A stretch of DNA of 12,670 bases from positions 1 to 12,670 of the forward strand of contig JAQTTS010000033.1 of NCBI GenBank assembly GCA_028710655.1. The letters run 5' to 3'. Positions 1-6,133 of the stretch are shown here, piece after piece. The notes under the pieces were generated by a model. It did no database searches, was not told where the DNA came from, and was given only the letters and a program-made list of their open reading frames with translations. The position numbers and the translations under genes were made by a program. Within the stretch, counting starts at the first letter, position 1. Each line of letters opens with the position of its first letter. The DNA comes from Dehalococcoidales bacterium. Its GTDB lineage: Bacteria > Chloroflexota > Dehalococcoidia > Dehalococcoidales > UBA5760.

Positions 1-227
1 ATGACAACCCGCCCCCCCCTTTCCGGAGGGTAAACGCCAGCGACAATGTTAAGCAGCGTGGACTTTCCCGCCCCGTTGCTGCCGATAATGGTGATAAAGT
101 CTCGTTCGTATACCACCAGATCAATCCCATCCAGAGCCTTTACCTCATCGATAGTGCCCCGGGCAAATACCTTCCTCACCCCTCTAAGCTGGAGTATACC
201 AGGCTTCCGAGCTTCACCAGTTTTCAC
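1..227 (-). CDS. ABC transporter ATP-binding protein, N-terminal part (cut by window edge)
   Basis: Only the first 75 codons are present; the gene runs off the left edge. The frame starts with GTG at 227-225, and a purine-rich Shine-Dalgarno (GAGGAGAGG, 231-239) lies just upstream. The Walker A motif GSNGAGKST is at residues 49-57, preceded by the usual short beta-strand region (residues 11-48) seen in ABC ATPases; the A-loop aromatic is probably F21. The Q-loop, signature and Walker B would lie beyond the window. It follows the permease gene with a gap of 10 bases, in the same direction, so it is almost certainly the energising subunit of this importer. The cognate family is probably COG1101, the ATPase that accompanies this permease/binding-protein pair. 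That assignment rests on context rather than on the short fragment. Confidence 0.9.
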   Translation of the reverse strand, partial: MKTGEARKPGILQLRGVRKVFARGTIDEVKALDGIDLVVYERDFITIIGSNGAGKSTLLNIVAGVYPPERGGRVV

Positions 228-237
228 AACCCTCTCC

Positions 238-1143
238 TCACATTCTCGCCGCCGGCGGCATCCACTCGCCACGTATTTTCTTACGGATAAACGGAATTGC
301 CAGAACAACCACAACCAAAATTGCCGTAATCAACTTCAAGTCGCCCGGGGCCATACCCAGCCTGAGAGCGATATTGATAAACAGGCGATAAAGAAAGGTA
401 CCGCCCAGACAGGCCAGCAGAATTGCGGTAATTCCCCGAGGACGAAAGACCCCTTCACCAATTATCACCGCAGCCAGCCCCATTACGATCATACCAATCC
501 CCATCCCCACATCGGAAAAGCCTTGATTCTGAGCAACCAAGGCACCGGCCAGGGCGACCAGTCCGTTGGAAATAGCACAACCGATAAGCACATTTCTATC
601 AGTGGAGGCACCCAGACCACGCACCATCTGCTCGTTATCACCGGTGGCCCTTAGCGATAACCCGATCTCAGTACGCAAAAACCAGTTCAACCCGGTGACA
701 AAAATAGCGACCACCAGCAGTACGAAGGCAATGGATAAGGCCATACCACCGCGAACGCCCAGAATCTGCGCTACCAGGTCAAAACTGGTGATATCACGAA
801 GCAGCGGCACATTCCCCCCACCCATAATCCTCAGGTTTACCGAGTAAAGTGCCACCATCATCAGGATACCGGAGAGCAGGGCGCTGATCCTGAGCTTGGT
901 ATTGAGCAGTCCGGTGATCAGTCCGGCACCAAGGCCGCTGCCAAAGGCAGCCAGCGTCGCCAGAAAAGGATTGGCGCCAGCAACAATAAGCACGGCAGCG
1001 ATGGCACCACCCAGAGGAAAGGTGCCATCTACGCCGAGATCAGGGAAAGCAAGAACACGAAAGGTTAGATAAACACCTATGGTAAGCAGTCCGAAGACTA
1101 GCCCTTCGTATAAGGATACGGACAGCAGGCTACCAACATCCAA
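238..1143 (-). CDS. ABC transporter permease, BPD_transp_2 family (COG4120-like)
   Basis: A 301-residue, strongly hydrophobic protein with roughly eight membrane segments over residues 8-285, ending in a basic tail (IRKKIRGEW, about 286-294). The cytoplasmic loop RATGDNEQMVRGLG (165-178) is the characteristic coupling motif of the branched-chain/sugar-type permease family and closely matches the COG4120 subgroup that pairs with ABC_sub_bind proteins. The start is TTG at 1143-1141; a GGGGAGG ribosome site (1149-1155) ends 5 bases before it, and the nearby ATG is out of frame. It should form the membrane channel, probably as a homodimer, for uptake of the ligand caught by the upstream lipoprotein. 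A strong hairpin sits 11 bases upstream of its ribosome site. The substrate is not shown by the sequence. Confidence 0.93.
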   Translation of the reverse strand: MDVGSLLSVSLYEGLVFGLLTIGVYLTFRVLAFPDLGVDGTFPLGGAIAAVLIVAGANPFLATLAAFGSGLGAGLITGLLNTKLRISALLSGILMMVALYSVNLRIMGGGNVPLLRDITSFDLVAQILGVRGGMALSIAFVLLVVAIFVTGLNWFLRTEIGLSLRATGDNEQMVRGLGASTDRNVLIGCAISNGLVALAGALVAQNQGFSDVGMGIGMIVMGLAAVIIGEGVFRPRGITAILLACLGGTFLYRLFINIALRLGMAPGDLKLITAILVVVVLAIPFIRKKIRGEWMPPAARM

Positions 1144-1166
1144 AATCGCCTCCCCTGAAGCTCACA

Positions 1167-1203
1167 TGCCGAATAACCAAGCTGACCGCTTGGTTATTCG
1201 GCA
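1167..1203 (-). other. Intercistronic 16-bp perfect hairpin
   Basis: TGCCGAATAACCAAGC (1167-1182) and GCTTGGTTATTCGGCA (1188-1203) are exact reverse complements separated by five bases. The stem lies between the stop codon of the binding-protein gene (1222) and the ribosome site of the permease gene (1149-1155). No T-run follows on the transcribed strand, so it is not a standard intrinsic terminator. Hairpins in this position of binding-protein importers are known to protect the upstream message and reduce expression of the membrane genes; that role is inferred here. Confidence 0.8.
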
Positions 1204-1221
1204 GATTAACTCCGTATGGTT

Positions 1222-2229
1222 TTATTCGGTAACTATTTCGGTAGCCCTATCCAGTACAGACTGCGGGATAGTCACCCCCAGCCTCTCTGCTGCCGCCGGA
1301 TTAAGGTACAGGTCTGTCATCGGTACCTTCTTAACCGGAATATCAGCGGGGTCCTCACCCCTAAGGATACGGGCAGCTATCTTACCGCACTCCTGACCCA
1401 GGACATAATAGTCAATGCCGGGAGTACCGATAGCACCCCTTTCCACCGTAGCCGTATCGGCAGCGAAGAGAGGGATCTGATTATCCTCGCAGGCCTTCAC
1501 CACCGCCTCGAAACCGGAGACCACGGTATTATCCGTAGGAATCCAGATGGCATCAACCCTGCCCACCAGTGACTGTGCCGCGGCAAGGACATCCGCCGAT
1601 GCCGCTACCGTAGCTTCGACAATACTCTCTATACCCAGGCCGGGAGCAATCTCCTTAAGCTCATCTATCTGGACCTTGGAGTTTACCTCACCGGCGTTGT
1701 AGACTGTACCCAGTTTTTTACATTCAGGGCAAATATCCAGGAGCAACTGTATCTGAGTAGCGATATCAGCCCAGTCGCTGATACCAGTCACATTACCCCC
1801 CGGGCTATCCCAACCGTCAACCAACCCTGCCGCCACCGGGTCCGTAACGGAACCGAAGACTATCGGTATATCGGTACCCTGAGCCGCCTCAACAGAGGCC
1901 TGTGCAGTGGGCGTAGCTATAGCCAGAATCAGGTCCACCTTCTCAGAAACAAACTTCTGGGCGATGGAAGCTGCGATAGACATATCACCCTCAGCGGTAT
2001 CGGAATCATATGTTACATCCACTCCCTCAACAAAACCCTCTTCGGTCATCTGATCGATAAAGCCCTGGCGATTGGCATCCAGAGCCGGGTGGGTGACTAT
2101 CTGAGTGATGCCAATCTTGTACATCTCCGGCTGAGATGACCGGCATCCGCTCAGCAAAGGAAAGGCCGAAGCCAAAGTTAATATCAAGCCAATGCTACCA
2201 AGCAGAACCCATGACCTTTTATTTTTCAC
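1222..2229 (-). CDS. ABC transporter substrate-binding lipoprotein (ABC_sub_bind family)
   Basis: A periplasmic-binding-type protein of 335 residues that should be lipid-anchored outside the membrane and deliver ligand to the adjacent permease. The GTG start at 2229-2227 is chosen because GGAGG (2238-2242) lies 8 bases upstream; an in-frame ATG at 2265 would add 12 residues but has no such site. From GTG the N-terminus is a classic lipoprotein signal: basic KNKR, a hydrophobic core, then lipobox LSGC with the acylated cysteine at 29. Family motifs include THPALD (46-51), TPTAQ (106-110) and VFGSVTDPVAAGLV (124-137), matching ABC_sub_bind (PF04392, COG2984). Characterised members bind tryptophan or tyrosine; others take unrelated ligands, so specificity is open. 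It is first in an operon with permease and ATPase. Confidence 0.92.
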   Translation of the reverse strand: MKNKRSWVLLGSIGLILTLASAFPLLSGCRSSQPEMYKIGITQIVTHPALDANRQGFIDQMTEEGFVEGVDVTYDSDTAEGDMSIAASIAQKFVSEKVDLILAIATPTAQASVEAAQGTDIPIVFGSVTDPVAAGLVDGWDSPGGNVTGISDWADIATQIQLLLDICPECKKLGTVYNAGEVNSKVQIDELKEIAPGLGIESIVEATVAASADVLAAAQSLVGRVDAIWIPTDNTVVSGFEAVVKACEDNQIPLFAADTATVERGAIGTPGIDYYVLGQECGKIAARILRGEDPADIPVKKVPMTDLYLNPAAAERLGVTIPQSVLDRATEIVTE

Positions 2230-2363
2230 AAAAGTAGCCTCCATACTATGCTTAATCAACAACAATTTAATTAATATTTAGAATATACTCATTAGACAAT
2301 GCTCTGTCACGGCAACTATCTACATACACTATCCCCCTTTCCGTGCGTCCAATCTAAGACTAC

Positions 2364-2393
2364 ATTATCAGGTATTAAACAGCGTTAAGTCAA
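2364..2393 (-). promoter_or_regulatory. Probable promoter of the ABC importer operon
   Basis: On the minus strand TTGACT (2388-2393) and GATAAT (2364-2369) are separated by 18 bases and match the housekeeping consensus at 5 of 6 positions each. Transcription would start near 2357, leaving a leader of about 127 bases before the GTG at 2229. The leader is AT-rich close to the gene. I see no T-box sequence and no run of Trp codons in it. The rest of 2230-2452 contains no gene. Confidence 0.6.
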
Positions 2394-2452
2394 CCCATCA
2401 CCACCGAACCCCCATCAATGACAGAAAGAAGAGCCGGGCTGAAAGAGTAACT

Positions 2453-2875
2453 TCAAGACCGGGGATGGCTTTCCGTAGCATCACAAAGGCTATCCTTACG
2501 CACGATAAGCTTAAGCCCCTCACGCTTCACCACGATGACTTCCTTACCCCTCTCTATCTCCTGATCTTCAGTTCTGGCGTCCCAGAGCTCGCTGCCGATT
2601 CTAATGGTACCTACCGGAGCTAATTTTTTTACCACCTCGCCCCTGGTGCCGACCATATCGGAAAGACCAGCCACTGGCTTTTTCCGCAACACCCGGCTGA
2701 CCAGCCGATAAGAGATAACACCATAGGTAGCTATACCCGCCATCATGGCAATCAGGCCGCCTAGCGGAATCTTAACCCCCAGCATCGGCAGACCTAAAAA
2801 GATGAAGATTACCAGGGCAATCTCTTCCAGTAACGTAACCATAATGGTCAACATAACTCGGGGCTTTTCTTTCAT
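2453..2875 (-). CDS. NfeD-like membrane protein (short form)
   Basis: A 140-residue protein with two hydrophobic segments (about 8-30 and 37-58) followed by a soluble domain (about 71-131) that fits the NfeD C-terminal OB-fold. Visible signs are the GxxGxV segment MVGTRGEVVKKLAPVGTIRI, a WDAR stretch and the closing IVVKREGLKLIV strand. It lacks the N-terminal ClpP-like protease domain of long NfeD proteins, so it belongs with the short forms. Short NfeD proteins usually sit beside a stomatin/SPFH gene and are thought to act in membrane-domain organisation; no such partner is visible here. The ATG at 2875 is only 15 bases from a strong -10 box and has no good ribosome site. M8 or M12 are possible alternatives, equally without one. 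Confidence 0.82.
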   Translation of the reverse strand: MKEKPRVMLTIMVTLLEEIALVIFIFLGLPMLGVKIPLGGLIAMMAGIATYGVISYRLVSRVLRKKPVAGLSDMVGTRGEVVKKLAPVGTIRIGSELWDARTEDQEIERGKEVIVVKREGLKLIVRKDSLCDATESHPRS

Positions 2876-2890
2876 CTCGGCACCACACCT

Positions 2891-2920
2891 ATTATAGCAG
2901 GAGTGCCTCTGTTGCCGACA
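2891..2920 (-). promoter_or_regulatory. Probable extended -10 promoter for the nfeD-like gene
   Basis: The minus strand reads TGCTATAAT at 2899-2891, a perfect extended -10 element. The -35 position (about 2914-2920) is poor, as is common when TGn is present. The predicted start point is near 2884, only about 9 bases upstream of the ATG. Confidence 0.6.
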
Positions 2921-2941
2921 CCCAAATCTGGGTGCTATAAT
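2912..2941 (+). promoter_or_regulatory. Probable promoter for gatC-gatA with a dyad in the spacer
   Basis: TTGCCG (2912-2917) and TATAAT (2936-2941), preceded by TG at 2933-2934, are separated by 18 bases. The expected start point is near 2948, giving a leader of about 64 bases. The spacer contains the inverted repeat CACCCA-AATC-TGGGTG (2919-2934). The -35 region overlaps that of the divergent nfeD promoter, so a protein bound here could affect both. Confidence 0.65.
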
Positions 2942-3011
2942 TAACCATTACAATCCGAGAGAAATCGCCTGCCGGAGACAGCTTAACGATGAGTGAGGCA
3001 AGAGGTAGATA

Positions 3012-3308
3012 GTGAGGCTTGGTCGTGAAGAGGTACTGCGTATTGCCATCCTGGCCCGGCTGGGTCTGTCTGAAGCCGAAGTAGACCAGTTTAAGGATCA
3101 GCTATCCCAAATCCTGGAGAGCTTTGAAATACTACAGCAGGTAGATACCACCGGTGTATCTCCCACCACCCACCCTATCACGCTGGAAAACGTACTTCGC
3201 AGTGATGAGGTAGCCGACTCCCTACCACAGAACATGGTCCTGGCTAATGCGCCACGGAAGGACGGGGACTTTTTCAAAGTAAGGGCTGTTCTCGGCGATA
3301 AACAATAG
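3012..3308 (+). CDS. gatC: Asp-tRNA(Asn)/Glu-tRNA(Gln) amidotransferase subunit C
   Basis: A 98-residue protein of typical GatC length and pattern. It has an N-terminal helical part with the family signature [15 protein letters not shown] (about 13-27), then a coil with THP and [10 protein letters not shown], and the conserved C-terminal [11 protein letters not shown] segment. GatC wraps around GatA and stabilises the GatCAB complex, which converts misacylated Glu-tRNA(Gln) and/or Asp-tRNA(Asn) to the correct amidated form in the cytoplasm. The GTG start is preceded by AGAGGT at 3001-3006. It is the first gene of a unit with gatA, whose start lies 19 bases after its stop. The presence of GatCA implies that at least one of GlnRS or AsnRS is bypassed in this organism. 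Confidence 0.95.
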   Translation: MRLGREEVLRIAILARLGLSEAEVDQFKDQLSQILESFEILQQVDTTGVSPTTHPITLENVLRSDEVADSLPQNMVLANAPRKDGDFFKVRAVLGDKQ

Positions 3309-3327
3309 ACCAAGTAGACAGGGCGAG

Positions 3328-4797
3328 GTGAGCGTCATACTAGATCCTACCCGGTTGACCATACACAAAGCGCACGAGTTACTTAAGACCGGACAGGTTT
3401 CCGCGGTTGAGCTGACCAGAGCCTGCCTGGAACGGATACACCAGGTAGAACCTAAGGTTAGCGCCCTGGTTACCATTACCGATAAGCTGGCACTGTCCCA
3501 GGCTGAAAAGGCAGACCGTCTTATCGCCTCGGGTGATTTGAGTCCCCTGACCGGCATACCGGTAGTAATCAAGGACAACATGTGCACCAAGGGAGTGCGC
3601 ACCACCTGCTCGTCGAGGATGCTGAAGGACTTCGTACCGCCCTACGATGCCACTGTGGTGGAAAAGTTGAACGGGGCCCGGGCGGTAATCGTCGGTAAAG
3701 CAAATATGGATGAATTCGCGATGGGTTCTTCCACGGAGAACTCCGCACTTTTCCCCACCCACAACCCCTGGGACCTGGAGCGCGTACCCGGCGGCAGCAG
3801 CGGCGGTTCGGCGGTAGGAGTAGCCGCCGGCGAAGCTATTTATGCTCTGGGCTCGGATACCGGAGGCAGCATCCGCCAGCCGGCTGGCTTCTGTAGTGTT
3901 ACCGGTATGAAACCCACCTACGGCAGAGTGAGTCGATATGGGCTAGTTGCCTTCGCCAGCTCCCTAGACCAGATCGGACCGCTGACACAGGACGTTACCG
4001 ACTGTGCTCTGGTGCTAAACACCATCGCTGGCTATGACCCCAGGGATGCTACTTCAGTCCCCTACCCCGTCCCCGATTATACCCGGTGCCTGACTACCGA
4101 GCTTGATGGCGTCCGCATCGGCGTTCCCAAGGAATACTTTGTCAAAGGAATACAGGCAGAAGTAGCAGCGGCGATACGGGCCGCGGTCAGCAAGCTGGAG
4201 GAGTTGGGGGTAAGGGCAGACTGGGAGGTATCTTTACCCCATACCTCTTATGCCCTGGCATCATACTATGTGATTGCTCCCTCGGAGGCTTCCGCTAATT
4301 TAGCCCGTTACGATGGAGTAAAATACGGCTTCTCTTACCCCGATACCGACAACATGTGGGAAGCTCTGGAGAAAACCCGGCAGTACGGCTTTGGCCCTGA
4401 GGTCAAAAGACGCATCATGCTGGGCACCTACGCTCTCTCCGCCGGCTACTACGATGCCTGGTACCTGAAGGCACAGAAAGTGCGTACCCTGATACGACAG
4501 GAATTCGACCAGGCCTTTGAAAAGTTCGATGCTCTGGTAACACCAACCTCCCCCACCGTCCCCTTCAGAATCGGCGACAAGGTGGGGGACACGCTCCAGA
4601 TGTACCTGAGCGATGTCTGTACACTACCGATAAATATCGCCGGCGTACCGGCTATCTCCATTCCGGCCGGCTTCGCCGGAGGGTTGCCAATCGGCATGCA
4701 GATAATCGGCAAGCCCTTCGGTGAAGAGACCATCCTCAAGATTGCCTATGCCTTTGAACAGGCAACTGACTGGCACAAACAAAAGCCGAATATTTAA
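3328..4797 (+). CDS. gatA: Asp-tRNA(Asn)/Glu-tRNA(Gln) amidotransferase subunit A
   Basis: The glutamine amidase subunit of GatCAB: it releases ammonia from Gln (or Asn), which is channelled to GatB to amidate the mischarged tRNA. At 489 residues it has normal family length. The amidase-signature catalytic triad is intact: Lys82 in VVIKDN, cis-Ser157 in [10 protein letters not shown], and the nucleophile Ser181 in [11 protein letters not shown]. The adjoining [20 protein letters not shown] segment is also highly typical, and the C-terminal region ends with the usual [14 protein letters not shown] strand. The start is GTG at 3328, with a weak purine-rich stretch directly upstream; translation may be coupled to gatC. 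gatB, the kinase/transferase subunit, is not in the window and must be encoded elsewhere if the complex works. Confidence 0.97.
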   Translation: MSVILDPTRLTIHKAHELLKTGQVSAVELTRACLERIHQVEPKVSALVTITDKLALSQAEKADRLIASGDLSPLTGIPVVIKDNMCTKGVRTTCSSRMLKDFVPPYDATVVEKLNGARAVIVGKANMDEFAMGSSTENSALFPTHNPWDLERVPGGSSGGSAVGVAAGEAIYALGSDTGGSIRQPAGFCSVTGMKPTYGRVSRYGLVAFASSLDQIGPLTQDVTDCALVLNTIAGYDPRDATSVPYPVPDYTRCLTTELDGVRIGVPKEYFVKGIQAEVAAAIRAAVSKLEELGVRADWEVSLPHTSYALASYYVIAPSEASANLARYDGVKYGFSYPDTDNMWEALEKTRQYGFGPEVKRRIMLGTYALSAGYYDAWYLKAQKVRTLIRQEFDQAFEKFDALVTPTSPTVPFRIGDKVGDTLQMYLSDVCTLPINIAGVPAISIPAGFAGGLPIGMQIIGKPFGEETILKIAYAFEQATDWHKQKPNI

Positions 4798-4819
4798 CGG
4801 TAAACCGAGGGGAAGATAG

Positions 4820-5050
4820 GTGAAGAATAGTCCGGTTAAGGTCTCCTGTTACTCCGGCCATACCTATGCGGAAAGGCCGAAGTCTTTCGAGTGGCAGGGG
4901 ATAACCTATGATGTTGATAAGATAGAAAAGGCCTGGCAGGAACCGGGAATAAAGCTCTTCCAGATCAAGACCACGGACAACAAGCGGTTCAGGCTATACT
5001 ATAACAAGACCGATCAACAGTGGTCGATAACCGAGCTGGCAGGGAGCTAA
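4820..5050 (+). CDS. Small conserved-looking protein of unknown function downstream of gatA
   Basis: A 76-residue protein (first codon GTG) with an excellent ribosome site: GAGGGG ends 7 bases before the start. It lies 22 bases after gatA, so it is probably co-transcribed. It is mixed alpha/beta, polar and without membrane segments or a signal peptide. The layout is suggestive: PKSFEWQGITYDVDKIEKAW (20-39), then beta-strands KLFQIKTTDNKRFRLYYN and QQWSITEL. This F-x-W-x-G-x-x-Y-x-V...W pattern resembles small beta-rich domains such as DUF6504, but I could not test that. One Cys (C10), followed by an S-G-H, is the only possible reactive group near the N-terminus. Its stop codon overlaps that of convergent trpS. 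Function unknown; a link to the amidotransferase is only a positional guess. Confidence 0.8.
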   Translation: MKNSPVKVSCYSGHTYAERPKSFEWQGITYDVDKIEKAWQEPGIKLFQIKTTDNKRFRLYYNKTDQQWSITELAGS

Positions 5051-6021
5051 AGAAGCCCCATATTCTCCTTTACTTCCCTGATGGTCTCCCGGGCAATAAC
5101 CCGAGCCCGGGCAGCACCGTCAGCAAGCACTTCATTGATATACTTAGGTTTACCGGCCAGCTCTGCCCGCTTCTCTCGGAATGACCTGAGGGTATCATTA
5201 ATCTCCCCCGCCAGGTTCTTCTTGCAATCAACACAACCGATTCCGGCAGAGCGACACTGTGCACCCAGGTCATCCTGCTGGAACGGGTTAAAATAGCCAT
5301 GAAGCCGGAAAATATTACACATTTCGGGGTGTCCCGGATCATTACGATAGCGTCTTGCCGGATCGGTCACCGCTTCCATTACCCGGGCCGCCGTCTCCTC
5401 CTCAGAGAGAGCCAGTTCAATATCGTTACCGATCTGTTTACTCATCTTATCTTTACCATCCAGCCCCAGTACCATGGGAAAGGTGGTAAGCTTAGCTTCA
5501 GGCTCAGGGAAGGTATCGCCGAAGAGACTATTGAAGCGGCGGACAATCTCCCTGGCCAGCTCCAGATGAGGCAGCTGATCCTCACCCACGGGGACAGCTT
5601 CCGCCTTATAGAGTACGATATCGGATGTCATCAAGACAGGATAACCGACCAGACCATAGTTGACATTCTGCGGCTGCAGCTTGACCTTTTCCTTAAAGGT
5701 AGGCACCCTGAGGAGCCAGCTCAGGGGAGTAACCATGCTGAGCAGAGTATGCAGCTCAGTGACCTCAGGAACATAAGACTGGACAAAAAGGATGCTTTTC
5801 CTGGGATCGAGACCGGCCGCCAGCCAGTCCAGCATCATCTCACGAATATTCCACTGCAGGAAACTGGTGTCCTCCAGTGTGGTCAAGGCATGGATATCAA
5901 CGATACAATAGATGCAATCATATTCTTCCTGAAGATTAACGTAATTCTGTATCGCACCCAGGTAATTGCCCAGGTGCTGCCTTCCGGTCGGACGGGCCCC
6001 GGAAAAAACTCGCTTCTTCAT
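5047..6021 (-). CDS. trpS: Tryptophanyl-tRNA synthetase with four-cysteine (Fe-S type) motif
   Basis: A cytoplasmic class Ic synthetase that attaches Trp to tRNA(Trp). At 324 residues it has family length. The ATP-binding HIGH equivalent is HLGN (16-19), inside ARPTGRQHLGNYLGAI, and the KMSKS loop is KMSKQ (192-196). Also typical are TSDIVLYKAEAVPVGEDQ (132-149) and a PTFKEK stretch. Four cysteines C235, C256, C263 and C266 form C-x20-C-x6-C-x2-C, very close to the [4Fe-4S] motif described for Thermotoga maritima TrpRS (C-x22-C-x6-C-x2-C). The cluster is therefore probably present, pointing to an anaerobic or low-oxygen lifestyle. The ATG start has GGGGGA 9 bases upstream. The gene follows argS in the same direction; the 112-base gap 6022-6133 shows no clear promoter or terminator. 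Confidence 0.96.
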   Translation of the reverse strand: MKKRVFSGARPTGRQHLGNYLGAIQNYVNLQEEYDCIYCIVDIHALTTLEDTSFLQWNIREMMLDWLAAGLDPRKSILFVQSYVPEVTELHTLLSMVTPLSWLLRVPTFKEKVKLQPQNVNYGLVGYPVLMTSDIVLYKAEAVPVGEDQLPHLELAREIVRRFNSLFGDTFPEPEAKLTTFPMVLGLDGKDKMSKQIGNDIELALSEEETAARVMEAVTDPARRYRNDPGHPEMCNIFRLHGYFNPFQQDDLGAQCRSAGIGCVDCKKNLAGEINDTLRSFREKRAELAGKPKYINEVLADGAARARVIARETIREVKENMGLL

Positions 6022-6133
6022 CCCGCTGGTTCCCCCTTTAAATCGTATTCAGCTCACCTTAATTAAGTTGCCAGTTAAACGACAGGGTACCCCCGATTAA
6101 GACAGGCTCCTGTATCCGACGGCGATCATCCAA

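Noticed and set aside
46..654. A 202-codon plus-strand open frame opposite the ABC ATPase and permease
   Set aside because: Antisense to two genes with clear motifs; Ser/Arg/His-rich translation typical of a shadow frame.
2230..2357. T-box or tryptophan attenuator in the importer leader
   Set aside because: No conserved T-box sequence, no run of Trp codons and no terminator hairpin could be found.
2989..3012. A seven-codon minigene (MSEARGR) whose stop overlaps the gatC start
   Set aside because: The nearest GGAG is 11 bases from its ATG, and such tiny frames occur often by chance. Coupling to gatC cannot be argued from sequence alone.
5299..6066. A 255-codon open frame on the plus strand opposite trpS
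   Set aside because: It is wholly antisense to a clearly conserved synthetase, has low-complexity H/Q/R-rich composition and no recognisable domain.
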